Positions 15,896-25,109 of a stretch of DNA of 64,000 nt are shown here, in pieces (the first letter of the stretch is position 1; each line of letters begins with the position of its first letter). The DNA is from Cognatundibacterium squillarum. Its GTDB lineage: Bacteria > Pseudomonadota > Gammaproteobacteria > Burkholderiales > Burkholderiaceae_D. The stretch is taken from positions 496,001-560,000 of the forward strand of contig NZ_BMYU01000002.1 of assembly GCF_014652435.1 (NCBI RefSeq), written 5' to 3'. The notes beneath the pieces are model-generated. The model searched no databases, had not been told where the DNA came from, and worked only from the letters and a program-made list of their open reading frames with translations. The position numbers were made by a program, and so were the translations under genes.

Positions 15896-18800
15896 ATGAC
15901 ATTAACTCCTTTGCAATCACTTTTAAAAACATATCGCGATGCTGCCGTTACAGAACGGGAGAAAGGAACATACTTTGAGGAATTGATCGTCTGCTACCTT
16001 CGCAACGAAGCGACATACGCAGACCTGTATAGCCGTGTGTGGACTTACGCGGAATGGGCCAAAGAACAAGGATTAGACGCGAGAGATACGGGCATTGATC
16101 TGGTCGCGCAGACCAATGGCACGAACGAATTCCATGCGATCCAGTGCAAATTTTATGCTGATGATTATCGTGTGACAAAATCAGACATCGATAGCTTCTT
16201 TACCGCCTCCGGCAAAAAGCCGTTTACACATCGGATTATTGTCACCACGACCAATAACTGGAGCGAACATGCAAACGATGCGCTACAAAACCAGCAGCCC
16301 CCTGTCAGCAAAATTGATCTACATGATCTTGAAAACAGCCAGATCGACTGGTCCGCATATCAGCCGGAAAAAACACCGGCATTAAAAGCCAAAAAGCAGC
16401 TCAGGGAACATCAAATCAGTGCCCTGGCTGCAGTTGAAAAAGGACTGGCTACGGCGGAGCGCGGCAAACTGATTATGGCCTGCGGCACAGGTAAAACCTT
16501 CACCAGTCTGAAAATTGCAGAAAAACTGGCTGGAAAAGGAAAGCGCGTCTTGTTTCTGGTTCCCAGCCTCTCCTTACTGTCACAAACCCTGACTGAGTGG
16601 ACACAGGAAAGTGAAACACCGTTGCACAGTTTTGCAGTTTGTTCAGACAGTGAAGTCGGCAACAAGCGCAAAAAAGGCGACGACATCGTACAAACCTTTG
16701 CACACGAGTTACGCTACCCTGCAACCACCAATCCGCAACGCCTTGCTGCCGAAATGGCCAAACGGCATGACGCTCACCACATGAGCGTTGTATTCAGTAC
16801 TTACCATTCAATTGACGTCATCAGCCGAGCACAAAAAGAAGCACTACTAGACCGCTTCGACCTCATCATCTGTGATGAAGCACACCGTACAACCGGTGCA
16901 ACCTTTGGCGATGACGACGAATCCAATTTTGTCAAAGTGCATGACGCCGACTTCATCAAAGCCGAAAAACGGCTGTACATGACGGCAACGCCACGCATCT
17001 ATGGCGAAATGGCAAAAGCCAAAGCGGATACCGACAACGTGGCGCTGTGCTCTATGGATGATGAATCTCTGTACGGCAAAGAATTGTTTGTTATTAATTT
17101 TTCTGAAGCAGTACGCCGCGAATTACTGGTGGATTACAAAGTACTGGTGCTTGCCGTTTCTGAAGATCACATCAGCGCCAACCTGCAAAAACTTTTGAAA
17201 AGCGAAGACAATCAGTTAAAAGTTGACGACGCCGCGAAAATTATTGGCTGTTGGAAAGGCTTATCCAAGCAAGATACGCTCGAAGACCTGTTTGACGACA
17301 AAGAACCAATGCGACGTGCGGTTGCCTTCTGCCAGGTCATTGAAAACACCGGTAAAAGCAAAGTTCACAAAGTCAGCTCTGTCAATATTGCCAATATGTT
17401 TTCCACCGTTGTGGAAGCCTACAAAGAGCAAATGTTTGAAGACAATCTGCCATCCGTCACGCTTAAATGTCAGGCAGAGCACGTTGATGGCGGCATGAAC
17501 GCCAGCGAAAAAGAAACCAAACTGGCATGGCTGAAGGAAGAAACACCCGAAAACACTTGCCGCATTCTCAGCAATGTTCGCTGCCTGTCTGAAGGTGTGG
17601 ACGTGCCAGCACTGGACGCCGTGCTGTTTCTGACGCCACGCAGTTCTCAGGTTGATGTCGTGCAATCGGTGGGCCGCGTGATGCGCCGTGCCGAAGGCAA
17701 AAAACGTGGTTATGTGATTCTGCCCGTTGTCATTCCATCCGGTATGGAAGCGCATGAAGCACTGGACGACAACGTAACCTATAAAGTGGTTTGGCAAGTA
17801 CTGCAAGCATTGCGCTCACACGATGACCGCTTTGATGCAATGGTCAACAAAATGGATTTGGAACTGAATAAATCCATGCTGTCCAAAATGGAAGTGATCG
17901 CCATTTCCGACCATCTGAATAAAAAAGCGGCGAAAGGCAGCACCGGCAAAACAAATAAAGATGCTGGCAAAGGTAAATATCAAATCGGCGAAAACGTGCC
18001 GGGCTATACACCACAGGATCAGGGCGAACTGCAGTTTGAAATCGGTGAAATTGAACGCGCTATTTACGCCAAAGTCGTACAAAAATGCGGCAACCGCCAC
18101 CACTGGGCAGACTGGGCAAATGACATTGCCAAAATCGCCCGCACCCACATCAGCCGCATTACCGCCATTATTGAAAATGAAGAGAATGTGGCGGAACGCG
18201 AAGCCTTCTTTGCCTTTGCCAATGAATTACGCGACGACCTGAACGACAGCATCACCGATGCCGAAGTCATCGAAATGCTGGCACAGCATCTGATCACCAA
18301 GCCGGTATTTGATGCACTCTTCAGCGATTACAGCTTTGCCTCCAATAATCCAATGTCTTGCGCCATGCAAAACGTGCTGGATATCCTGCAAGAGCACAGA
18401 CTGGATAAAGAAGCCGATACGCTGCAACGCTTCTATGACAGCGTGAAAATGCGTGCCGAGGGCATCGACAAGGCCGAAGGCAAACAGAAAATCATCGTCG
18501 AGCTGTACGATAAATTCTTCCGCAACGCCTTCCCGCGCATGACCGAACGGCTGGGCATTGTCTACACGCCGGTTGAAGTGGTGGATTTCATCATCCATAG
18601 CGTGGACGATATTCTCAGAAACGAATTCGGTGAAAGTTTAAGAAGTGACGGTGTTCACATCATTGACCCCTTCACAGGCACTGGTACTTTCATCACACGC
18701 TTATTACAAAGTGGACTAATCCCAAAAAGGCAGCTTCCGGCAAAATACAAAGATCAAATCCACGCCAATGAAATTGTGCTGCTGGCCTATTACATCGCCG

Positions 18801-20839
18801 CCATCAATATCGAAGCGGTGTATCACAGCATCGTCGGCGGCGACTATGTGCCGTTTGAAGGCATTTGCCTAACAGACACTTTCCAGATGTACGAAAAGGA
18901 AGATTTAGTCGATCAACTACTGGTAGACAATAGTTCACGCCGCAAAAAGCAGAAGGCGCTGGATATTCGGGTGATTATTGGAAATCCGCCGTATTCTGTT
19001 GGGCAAGATAGCGCCAACGATAACAATCAAAACGTACCATATCCTGCGTTGGATAGCCGAATACGTGCCACTTATGCAGAAGCGTCGGAAGCGGGGAATG
19101 TACGAAATCTTTATGACTCCTATATTCGCGCCATTCGCTGGGCATCAGACCGTATTGGTAACAGCGGGGTGATTGGATTCGTAACTAACGCAGGCTTCCT
19201 TGAAGCCAATACGGCCGATGGCTTGCGTAAATGTTTAGCGGATGAATTTAGCAGTATTTATGTTTTCCATTTACGAGGTAATCAGCGAACATCGGGTGAA
19301 TTGTCACGCCGTGAGGGAGGTAAGATTTTTGGTAGCGGTAGTCGCGCACCAATTGCGATCACCTTGTTAGTAAAAAATCCAGACGCCAAACAGCATGGTC
19401 AAATCTATTGGCATGACATTGGAGACTATCTTAGCCGCGAGGAAAAACTTGCGAAAATTACTGCACTTCACAGTGTCGCAAGTATCACCGCTGCCAATGG
19501 CTGGATTAATATTAACCCAGATGAACACGGAGATTGGGTTAGGCAGAGAGATGACAGTTTTTCTAAACTTGTTGCGATTGGCGACAAAAAAAATAGCGAG
19601 CTGAAGCTATTTGAAAATTTCACTCAAGGTGTTACTACCGCTCGTGATGCATGGTGCTATAACTACTCTAAAGATAATGTTGCATATAACATAAATAAAA
19701 TGATTGACTTCTATAACGATGAAGTCAATAAATTTAATAAAATTCATCAAAATTCAAATAAGAAAGATCGAGAGTATTCAATTGATACATTCATCGATAC
19801 TAATCCGAGCAAAATTAGCTGGACACGATCACTAAAGCAAAGTTTGCTAAAAAGAAACTATTTATTATTTAATATTTTTTCTTTAAATCGAAGTAGTTAT
19901 CGACCTTTTACTAAACAGTGGCTTTATTTCAACAGAAATCTTAATGAATATGTGTATCAGCTCACTCGAATTTTTCCTACATCGAATGTAAGCAATATAG
20001 TAATTTGTGTCTCAGGAATTGGGGCTAGAAACTTTACTGCACTCATTACCGATTCTATTCCTTGCTTTGACAATATTGAAAAAGGACAATGTTTCCCCCT
20101 TTACTTGTACGCCAGTCAAGATGAGATTGAAGCAAAAAATACACCGCAAGGGGATTTGCTCTCAGACATTCAAGAGCAAGGTACGGAAAGCAATACTCAG
20201 GGCTACACCCGTAAAGATGCGATCACCGATGAAGGCTTGGCACATTTCCACGCGGCGTACCCAAATCACAGCATCAGCAAGGAAGACGTGTTTTATTACG
20301 TCTATGGCCTGCTGCATTCGCCTGATTACCGTGAGCGTTATGCTGACAATCTGAGCAAAGAATTGCCACGCATTCCTTGCGTGAAAACCTACGCCGATTT
20401 CCAAGCCTTCAGTCAAGCAGGCCGCGACTTGGCCGAGCTGCATCTGAACTACGAAACCGTAGCCATGTACCCAGCGCAAATTGCAGGCGGCTCGCTGCTG
20501 CTGAAAGACAGCGATTACCGTGTCGAGAAAATGAAATACGGCAAAAAGGGGAAAGACAAAGACCTGACTACGCTAATCTACAACGAAAAAATCACCATCA
20601 CCGGTATTCCGCTGGAAGCATATGAGTATGTGGTGAATGGGAAGCCTGCACTGGATTGGGTTGTTGAGCGTCAGTGCGTCAGCACTCACAAAGACAGCGG
20701 GATCGTCAATGATGCGAATGACTGGGCGATTGAGACCATGCAGAATCCAAAGTATCCGCTGGAATTGTTCCTGCGCGTTATCACGGTATCGCTGGAAACC
20801 ATGAAAATCGTCAAATCCTTACCGAAACTGGATATCTAA
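15896..20839 (+). CDS. Single-chain Type ISP-like restriction-modification enzyme
   Basis: A 1647-residue protein combining all parts of a restriction-modification system. Domains in order: an Mrr/PD-(D/E)xK-like nuclease (D68 in DTGIDLVAQ, Q83-C-K85), a superfamily-2 helicase/translocase (Walker A with K200 in ACGTGKTF, D327 of DEAH, motif VI VQSVGRVMRR), a helical coupler, an N6-adenine methyltransferase (D924 in DPFTGTGTF, NPPY at 1030-1033), and a C-terminal target-recognition region. This order and length match Lactococcus LlaGI/LlaBIII. Family enzymes methylate one strand of an asymmetric site and cut after head-to-head collision of translocating enzymes. No separate specificity or antirestriction gene lies nearby. 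The target-recognition segment (about 19600-20130) is visibly more AT-rich than the rest, suggesting domain exchange. The gene has its own terminator and is flanked by directly repeated 86-bp elements. Confidence 0.92.
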   Translation: MTLTPLQSLLKTYRDAAVTEREKGTYFEELIVCYLRNEATYADLYSRVWTYAEWAKEQGLDARDTGIDLVAQTNGTNEFHAIQCKFYADDYRVTKSDIDSFFTASGKKPFTHRIIVTTTNNWSEHANDALQNQQPPVSKIDLHDLENSQIDWSAYQPEKTPALKAKKQLREHQISALAAVEKGLATAERGKLIMACGTGKTFTSLKIAEKLAGKGKRVLFLVPSLSLLSQTLTEWTQESETPLHSFAVCSDSEVGNKRKKGDDIVQTFAHELRYPATTNPQRLAAEMAKRHDAHHMSVVFSTYHSIDVISRAQKEALLDRFDLIICDEAHRTTGATFGDDDESNFVKVHDADFIKAEKRLYMTATPRIYGEMAKAKADTDNVALCSMDDESLYGKELFVINFSEAVRRELLVDYKVLVLAVSEDHISANLQKLLKSEDNQLKVDDAAKIIGCWKGLSKQDTLEDLFDDKEPMRRAVAFCQVIENTGKSKVHKVSSVNIANMFSTVVEAYKEQMFEDNLPSVTLKCQAEHVDGGMNASEKETKLAWLKEETPENTCRILSNVRCLSEGVDVPALDAVLFLTPRSSQVDVVQSVGRVMRRAEGKKRGYVILPVVIPSGMEAHEALDDNVTYKVVWQVLQALRSHDDRFDAMVNKMDLELNKSMLSKMEVIAISDHLNKKAAKGSTGKTNKDAGKGKYQIGENVPGYTPQDQGELQFEIGEIERAIYAKVVQKCGNRHHWADWANDIAKIARTHISRITAIIENEENVAEREAFFAFANELRDDLNDSITDAEVIEMLAQHLITKPVFDALFSDYSFASNNPMSCAMQNVLDILQEHRLDKEADTLQRFYDSVKMRAEGIDKAEGKQKIIVELYDKFFRNAFPRMTERLGIVYTPVEVVDFIIHSVDDILRNEFGESLRSDGVHIIDPFTGTGTFITRLLQSGLIPKRQLPAKYKDQIHANEIVLLAYYIAAINIEAVYHSIVGGDYVPFEGICLTDTFQMYEKEDLVDQLLVDNSSRRKKQKALDIRVIIGNPPYSVGQDSANDNNQNVPYPALDSRIRATYAEASEAGNVRNLYDSYIRAIRWASDRIGNSGVIGFVTNAGFLEANTADGLRKCLADEFSSIYVFHLRGNQRTSGELSRREGGKIFGSGSRAPIAITLLVKNPDAKQHGQIYWHDIGDYLSREEKLAKITALHSVASITAANGWININPDEHGDWVRQRDDSFSKLVAIGDKKNSELKLFENFTQGVTTARDAWCYNYSKDNVAYNINKMIDFYNDEVNKFNKIHQNSNKKDREYSIDTFIDTNPSKISWTRSLKQSLLKRNYLLFNIFSLNRSSYRPFTKQWLYFNRNLNEYVYQLTRIFPTSNVSNIVICVSGIGARNFTALITDSIPCFDNIEKGQCFPLYLYASQDEIEAKNTPQGDLLSDIQEQGTESNTQGYTRKDAITDEGLAHFHAAYPNHSISKEDVFYYVYGLLHSPDYRERYADNLSKELPRIPCVKTYADFQAFSQAGRDLAELHLNYETVAMYPAQIAGGSLLLKDSDYRVEKMKYGKKGKDKDLTTLIYNEKITITGIPLEAYEYVVNGKPALDWVVERQCVSTHKDSGIVNDANDWAIETMQNPKYPLELFLRVITVSLETMKIVKSLPKLDI

Positions 20840-20902
20840 TCCAAAGTAGCATTCAGGCGGATTGTTGCTGATTGCAATGTATTGGTCTTCGCGGTAGTGA
20901 AT

Positions 20903-20947
20903 AAGCCGGAGTGCAAACACAATTGTGTTTTCGTTCCGGCTTTTTTT
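20903..20947 (+). terminator. Rho-independent terminator after the restriction-modification gene
   Basis: Outer arms AAGCCGGA (20903-20910) and TCCGGCTT (20935-20942) enclose a second palindrome (AAACACAATTGTGTTT) and are followed by a T-tract to 20947. It forms a long two-part hairpin. Confidence 0.92.
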
Positions 20948-21081
20948 CAGGATGGAATAGAAGCGTTCTGTGCGCGTAACGGGTGCTATCTGCCGTATAT
21001 CGCAGATTTGCGAAATTTATAGTCAAATCGGTGATTCCAAAGCGTTTTTTGGCGATTTTCCACCGTAAATTCACATTACTT

Positions 21082-21167
21082 CTGTGCAGGTATCCGCATC
21101 TGTCATTTACGGACAGCCAGACTTTCTGCCGACGACCGCCGGGTTGCTGTGCAGAATGCAGCATTTG
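21082..21167 (+). repeat. Dispersed 86-bp element, copy D
   Basis: It begins CTGTGCAGGTATCCGCATCT, has the core GGACAGCCAGACTTTCTGCC, and ends CTGTGCAGAATGCAGCATTTG. It is the closest relative of copy C, including the flanking GGGGTGTTTT, and lies 243 bp after the restriction-modification stop in the same orientation. Copies C and D are direct repeats enclosing that gene. Confidence 0.85.
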
Positions 21168-21277
21168 GGGTGTTTTTAGCCGGTTTTCAGTACTTCTGAG
21201 TGTTTGCAGGCGCTGACTGACCGTTTATTTGCTTGTTTGATTACTTGTCCGCTGGACTTGCGGAAACGGCGCGGACT

Positions 21278-21544
21278 TCAGATAGCGGCGGGACGGGTGG
21301 CCTGTTCCAGCTCAGTCAGCCAGAACATCGCCTGTTCTCGGCTGGAGCCACACATTTCCTCAGAAGGTTGCAGACCGGCGCAGAACGCGGGGCGGTCGGG
21401 GTGGCCGAAGATCTTGCAGCGTTCATCTTCTCCCAGTTGTATGCAGCGCACACCGGCGGGTTTGCCGTTGGGCATACCGGGGATCGGGCTGGTGATGGAG
21501 GGGGCGATGCAGCAGGCGCCGCAGCGGTCACGGCAAATGCTCAT
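21278..21544 (-). CDS. YkgJ-family cysteine-cluster protein
   Basis: An 88-residue protein with the conserved Cys pattern of the YkgJ/zinc-iron chelating domain: [12 protein letters not shown] at the N-terminus, then single Cys residues in [20 protein letters not shown] and EMCGSS. The pattern suggests binding of Zn or an Fe-S cluster; the biological role of the family is not settled. It lies 33 bp downstream of the acyltransferase gene at the end of the leftward EPS operon and may be co-transcribed, though functionally it looks unrelated. Confidence 0.85.
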   Translation of the reverse strand: MSICRDRCGACCIAPSITSPIPGMPNGKPAGVRCIQLGEDERCKIFGHPDRPAFCAGLQPSEEMCGSSREQAMFWLTELEQATRPAAI

Positions 21545-21577
21545 GCCTGGTTTTCTTTCAAGGTGTTCGGGTAGGTC

Positions 21578-22231
21578 TTAAACGGCTGCTTCCGCTGCTG
21601 CTTCGCTGACGGTTAGTTTTTCAGAGGCTGCTGCCACCGGGTTTGCGGCATAAACACTTGCTGCGTGCTCGTCCGGTACGCCTGCCGCAGACTGTGCAGG
21701 TGCGGATTCACAGTCGGCCTGGCTTGCGGCATCTTTTTTGCGCAAAATGCGGGCCGGGATGCCGACTGCGATGCAGCCGGCGGGTACGTCCTGCAAGACC
21801 ACGGCATTGGCACCGATCACAGCATCATCGCCGATCGTGATTTTACCGAGGATTTTAGCACCGGTGCCAATATCGACACGATTTCCTATCAGCGGTGCAC
21901 CGGGCTGGCCGGTGCGGCGCAAACCGATGGTAACGCCATTGCGGATGACAACATCATCCCCAAGCACGGTATCACCGCTGATGATAATGCCGCCGAAATG
22001 TTCTATGGTCAGACGCTGGCCGATACGGGTTTCGCAAGGCAAATCTATACCGGTCAGGATTTGCACCCAGATTTTCAGGAATTTATACAGCAGCGAGAAC
22101 GGTTTGCGCAGCCAGCCCCACGGCAAGGTATAGCGCCAGCGGCCAAAGCGGTAAACGCACATCACCCACATACCCTGCCGCCACGGGTCTCTTTCGTGGG
22201 TGATCCAGTCAGAACGCAGATTGTCGAACAT
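21578..22231 (-). CDS. Hexapeptide-repeat acetyltransferase, serine-acetyltransferase-like
   Basis: A 217-residue left-handed beta-helix acyltransferase. Hexapeptide repeats run from ETRIGQRLTIEHFGGIIISG through TVLGDDVVIRNGVTIG to KITIGDDAVIGANAVVLQDV, with the catalytic-type His in IEHFGG. The CysE-like fold and DPWRQGMWVMCVYRFGRW opening are common in EPS O-acetyltransferases. In this locus it most likely acetylates a sugar of the polymer rather than free serine (inference), using acetyl-CoA. The C-terminal 45 residues are Ala/Glu/Ser-rich and probably disordered. It is the last EPS-type gene of the operon starting at 30203, 33 bp after a GT2 gene. Confidence 0.82.
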   Translation of the reverse strand: MFDNLRSDWITHERDPWRQGMWVMCVYRFGRWRYTLPWGWLRKPFSLLYKFLKIWVQILTGIDLPCETRIGQRLTIEHFGGIIISGDTVLGDDVVIRNGVTIGLRRTGQPGAPLIGNRVDIGTGAKILGKITIGDDAVIGANAVVLQDVPAGCIAVGIPARILRKKDAASQADCESAPAQSAAGVPDEHAASVYAANPVAAASEKLTVSEAAAEAAV

Positions 22232-22264
22232 AGGGCACCTGTCAGTCGGTGATGGTGAGTACGC

Positions 22265-23251
22265 TTACCATGGGCGCAGCGGGCTGTCATTACCGCCTTT
22301 GGTATCGCGCCAGGCTTGCCGCATCAGCTGTATGACGGAGCGGGTATCTGCAGTATGTTTGTGCCGCAGGGTACGCACCAGATGGCGCAAGCCGTTCCAT
22401 GCAATTTCCAGCATGGCGTAACTCCATGCGATGAATTGTCCGTGGTGTTTACGGTAGTAGAGCAGCGCGCTGCGCATACGCCAGAGGGTGAGTTGTGATC
22501 CGCTTTTTGAAAAATGCTGATCACTGACGGCTTTGGAGCAAGCACCGCCGATATGCGTGACGCTGAGTTCCGGCCAGTACCAGATCTGGCAACCCTGTTG
22601 TTTAAGCCGGCGGCACAGATCCACTTCTTCATAATATAAAAAATAACGTTCATCAAACAATCCGGCGTCGCCCAGCGCGCTGCGGCGGATAATGGTGAAC
22701 GCACCGGGAACCCAGTCGACCTGTGCCGCCTGCGCCGGATTGGCCCAGGTACGGTCAAAACGCCCACACAGACGGGAATGCGGGAAGCGCGACGACAGAC
22801 CGCTCATCACCAGAAATTCATTCAGCAGTGACGGGAACAAACGGCCCGAAGGTTGCAGATGGCCTTGCGGATCGCTGAGTCTGGCACCCGCCAGTCCGAC
22901 CTGCGGCTGTTCCTGCATGCGTTGCAGTGCCAGAGACAAAGATCCGGGCGTCAGAAAAGCATCGGGATTCAGCAGCAGAATATATTCACCGCGTGCATAG
23001 CGGTAACCGTAATTATTGCCACCGGCAAAACCGAGATTGAGATCGCTGCGGTACAACTGAAATGCCGGGAATTCAGCGCTGACCATTTCGGCGGAACCAT
23101 CACGCGAAGCATTGTCGACCACGATGACTTCAGCTGCGCAGTGGCGAACTTCCTGTTGCAAACACTGCAGACACTGCCGGAGTACTTCTCTGGCATTGTA
23201 AGAAACAATGATGATGCTGAGTGCGACCGCATGGTTGTTGGTATCACGCAT
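22265..23251 (-). CDS. Glycosyltransferase family 2, rhamnosyltransferase-like
   Basis: A 328-residue GT-A-fold glycosyltransferase. The nucleotide-sugar site is shown by LSIIIVSYNAREVLRQCL and EVIVVDNASRDGS, and the metal-binding DxD-equivalent by YILLLNPDAF. The later GLFDERYFLYYEEVDLCRRL signature is typical of WbbL-type rhamnosyltransferases, so dTDP-rhamnose is a plausible but unproven donor. No membrane span is evident apart from weak hydrophobicity near the C-terminus. It starts with a good Shine-Dalgarno (GAGGAG) 26 bp after the upstream GT2 gene. Confidence 0.88.
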   Translation of the reverse strand: MRDTNNHAVALSIIIVSYNAREVLRQCLQCLQQEVRHCAAEVIVVDNASRDGSAEMVSAEFPAFQLYRSDLNLGFAGGNNYGYRYARGEYILLLNPDAFLTPGSLSLALQRMQEQPQVGLAGARLSDPQGHLQPSGRLFPSLLNEFLVMSGLSSRFPHSRLCGRFDRTWANPAQAAQVDWVPGAFTIIRRSALGDAGLFDERYFLYYEEVDLCRRLKQQGCQIWYWPELSVTHIGGACSKAVSDQHFSKSGSQLTLWRMRSALLYYRKHHGQFIAWSYAMLEIAWNGLRHLVRTLRHKHTADTRSVIQLMRQAWRDTKGGNDSPLRPW

Positions 23252-23277
23252 GATATTCTCCTCGTCTCCATTGAATA

Positions 23278-24483
23278 TTAAGTGCCCAGATCATTGCGGC
23301 GGGTCCGGCGCCAGACCGCAGTACTGCGTGCATTCAGCAGCGACGCAGGCAGCAGCAGGATTTTCCAGATCAGATAAAACGGAACGAAGAACAGTGTCAT
23401 TAAATAAGCCAGCGGTAAGCGTCCCAGCCACATCGCAGTCAGGACATGCGCTGCGACAACCAGCAGACCGGCCAGACCGAGAACCTGCAAAGACCAGTAC
23501 GGTGTCAGCAGCAGAATCAGTAACAGGCTGACCTGATAAGACAGTGGCAGCAGTGTCAGTTCCAGCATCGGTTCAAATGCGCTGCTGCGTCCTTTCAGCC
23601 ATTGCAGCAACAGTGATGGCAGGTGCTCACGTATCATGCGGAAGCGTCCGCCTTCCCAGCGGGTACGCTGGCTGCGCGCATGTTCTGCATTCACCGGCAT
23701 CTCTGCCTTGACCACAGCATCTTCCAGAAAATCCACACGCACACCGTGCCAGGTCAGCACCAGATGGTATTCAAGGTCCTCCACCAGTGAACCGGCGGTA
23801 TAAGGGATGTTTTCCACCACATCACGCCGCACGGCAAAACCGTTACCAAGTAAGCCGACCGACCAACCCAGTGCAGCACGACCACGCGGACGCAGCAGAT
23901 TGAAGCCGCACATTTCAATTTCCAGCAAACGGGTGCGCAGCGAATCCGCCGAATTCAGTACCGCATAGCGGCATTGTATGGCTTCAGAGCCACAGGCAAA
24001 CTGCTTACGCAGTGCGGAGATAAAGCCCGGTTGCAAAATGCTGTCGGCATCGACAATCAGAAAATAGCGATAGTCAGCATCGCCGGCAACCTTGCTGTCG
24101 CACAGCTGACTGAACGCATAATCCAGTGCATAACCTTTGCCACGGTGTACGTTGTCATGGCGCTCCAATACTCTGACGCCACAACGCCGGGCTACGTCCG
24201 CAGTGTTGTCGCTGCAATTGTCCGCAATCACGATCACATCGGTATTGCCATCCGCTATGGCTTTTGCCCGTAAATTATATAAAGTCCGCTCGATGTGCCA
24301 GCCTTCATTATGAGCCGGCACAATTAAGCCTATCCTGCCACCGGCGGGCGCTGCCACATCCGGTTTGCGCGGACTGAACAGACTGGCTCCGGTCAGAATC
24401 AGCAATAACAAGGTTCCGGGCAAAACCACCAGCGCCAGCGTAAAAGCCAGAAAGCAGCCCAGTATTGTCAGTAAGCTTGTCAT
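23278..24483 (-). CDS. Membrane glycosyltransferase family 2
   Basis: A 401-residue processive-type GT2. I choose ATG 24483 because it has a Shine-Dalgarno (AGGGAG) and begins directly with a transmembrane helix (MTSLLTILGCFLAFTLALVV); the open frame extends upstream only by overlapping the previous gene. Catalytic motifs are LIVPAHNEG, DVIVIADNCSDNT, FLIVDADS, and QRTRWEGGR as the QxxRW-like motif. Two or more C-terminal helices follow (residues about 300-385). Such enzymes add sugars on the cytoplasmic face to a lipid-linked chain. It follows the acyltransferase gene by 22 bp. Confidence 0.87.
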   Translation of the reverse strand: MTSLLTILGCFLAFTLALVVLPGTLLLLILTGASLFSPRKPDVAAPAGGRIGLIVPAHNEGWHIERTLYNLRAKAIADGNTDVIVIADNCSDNTADVARRCGVRVLERHDNVHRGKGYALDYAFSQLCDSKVAGDADYRYFLIVDADSILQPGFISALRKQFACGSEAIQCRYAVLNSADSLRTRLLEIEMCGFNLLRPRGRAALGWSVGLLGNGFAVRRDVVENIPYTAGSLVEDLEYHLVLTWHGVRVDFLEDAVVKAEMPVNAEHARSQRTRWEGGRFRMIREHLPSLLLQWLKGRSSAFEPMLELTLLPLSYQVSLLLILLLTPYWSLQVLGLAGLLVVAAHVLTAMWLGRLPLAYLMTLFFVPFYLIWKILLLPASLLNARSTAVWRRTRRNDLGT

Positions 24484-24505
24484 GATGCGCTCCCTTGCTG
24501 AGGAT

Positions 24506-25108
24506 TCAGCCGAAAAAAAATTGTATGCGTGCGTCGCGCAGCCCCGGACTGCCGGGGCCGTCATATTGCGGATGCAGTGCGGCGTCATCTGCCCACGGTA
24601 AGGTGCTGGTCTGTTCCTGCAAACGATGAATAAAACTTTCCGTATCGCCAATGATTCTGGCCGGTACACCTGCGGCGATTTTTCCGGCAGGCACATCTGC
24701 TGTGACCACGGCACCGGCGGCAATAATCACTCCGTCACCAATCGTGACACCGGGCATAATGATGGCCTGATGACCGACAAAAACATGATTGCCGATGACG
24801 ATTTTGCCAACCTTGTCCAGCCGAAGCCCCTTCCATTGTTTAATCATATTCACACTGCCGTCATGCCCGAACAGTGTGCAACCGGTCAGATGAACGTTAT
24901 CGCCGATGCAGACAAATTCCGGATCGGTAAATGTGACATTGGTCTGAATCACACACCCTTTGCCAAGACGATGAAAGCTGGCGTACTTTTCCAGATAGCT
25001 TGTCCACTCACGTCCGTCCGGACGGCAACTGCGGCGGTACAAACCCACACAGCGGTTGTGATGATGTGCCAGATAGCAGAACAAGCTGGCAAGAAGTCCT
25101 CTGCGCAT
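24506..25108 (-). CDS. Hexapeptide-repeat acyltransferase
   Basis: A 200-residue left-handed beta-helix transferase. Repeats include GCVIQTNVTFTDPEFVCIGD, VHLTGCTLFG, KIVIGNHVFVGHQAIIMPGV and TIGDGVIIAAGAVVTADVPA, the last being the usual PAG.IAAGVPAR closing motif. The His in VGHQAIIMPG is a candidate catalytic base. It probably O-acetylates an EPS intermediate in the cytoplasm (inference). The Shine-Dalgarno GGGAGG overlaps the stop of the upstream GT4 gene, and the next gene starts 22 bp on, so it is embedded in the operon. Confidence 0.83.
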   Translation of the reverse strand: MRRGLLASLFCYLAHHHNRCVGLYRRSCRPDGREWTSYLEKYASFHRLGKGCVIQTNVTFTDPEFVCIGDNVHLTGCTLFGHDGSVNMIKQWKGLRLDKVGKIVIGNHVFVGHQAIIMPGVTIGDGVIIAAGAVVTADVPAGKIAAGVPARIIGDTESFIHRLQEQTSTLPWADDAALHPQYDGPGSPGLRDARIQFFFG

Positions 25109-25109
25109 A

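Larger units (their letters stand above)
20840..21277. other. Intergenic region with terminator and repeat copy D
   Basis: This contains the terminator of the restriction-modification gene (20903-20947) and a dispersed element (21082-21167). The convergent ykgJ-like gene ends at 21278. No gene was seen in the rest. Confidence 0.5.

Noticed and set aside
15896..20839. Possible DISARM or BREX component instead of Type ISP
   Set aside because: Nuclease, helicase, methylase and recognition regions are all in one chain of Type ISP length, and no accompanying drm or brx/pgl genes are nearby.
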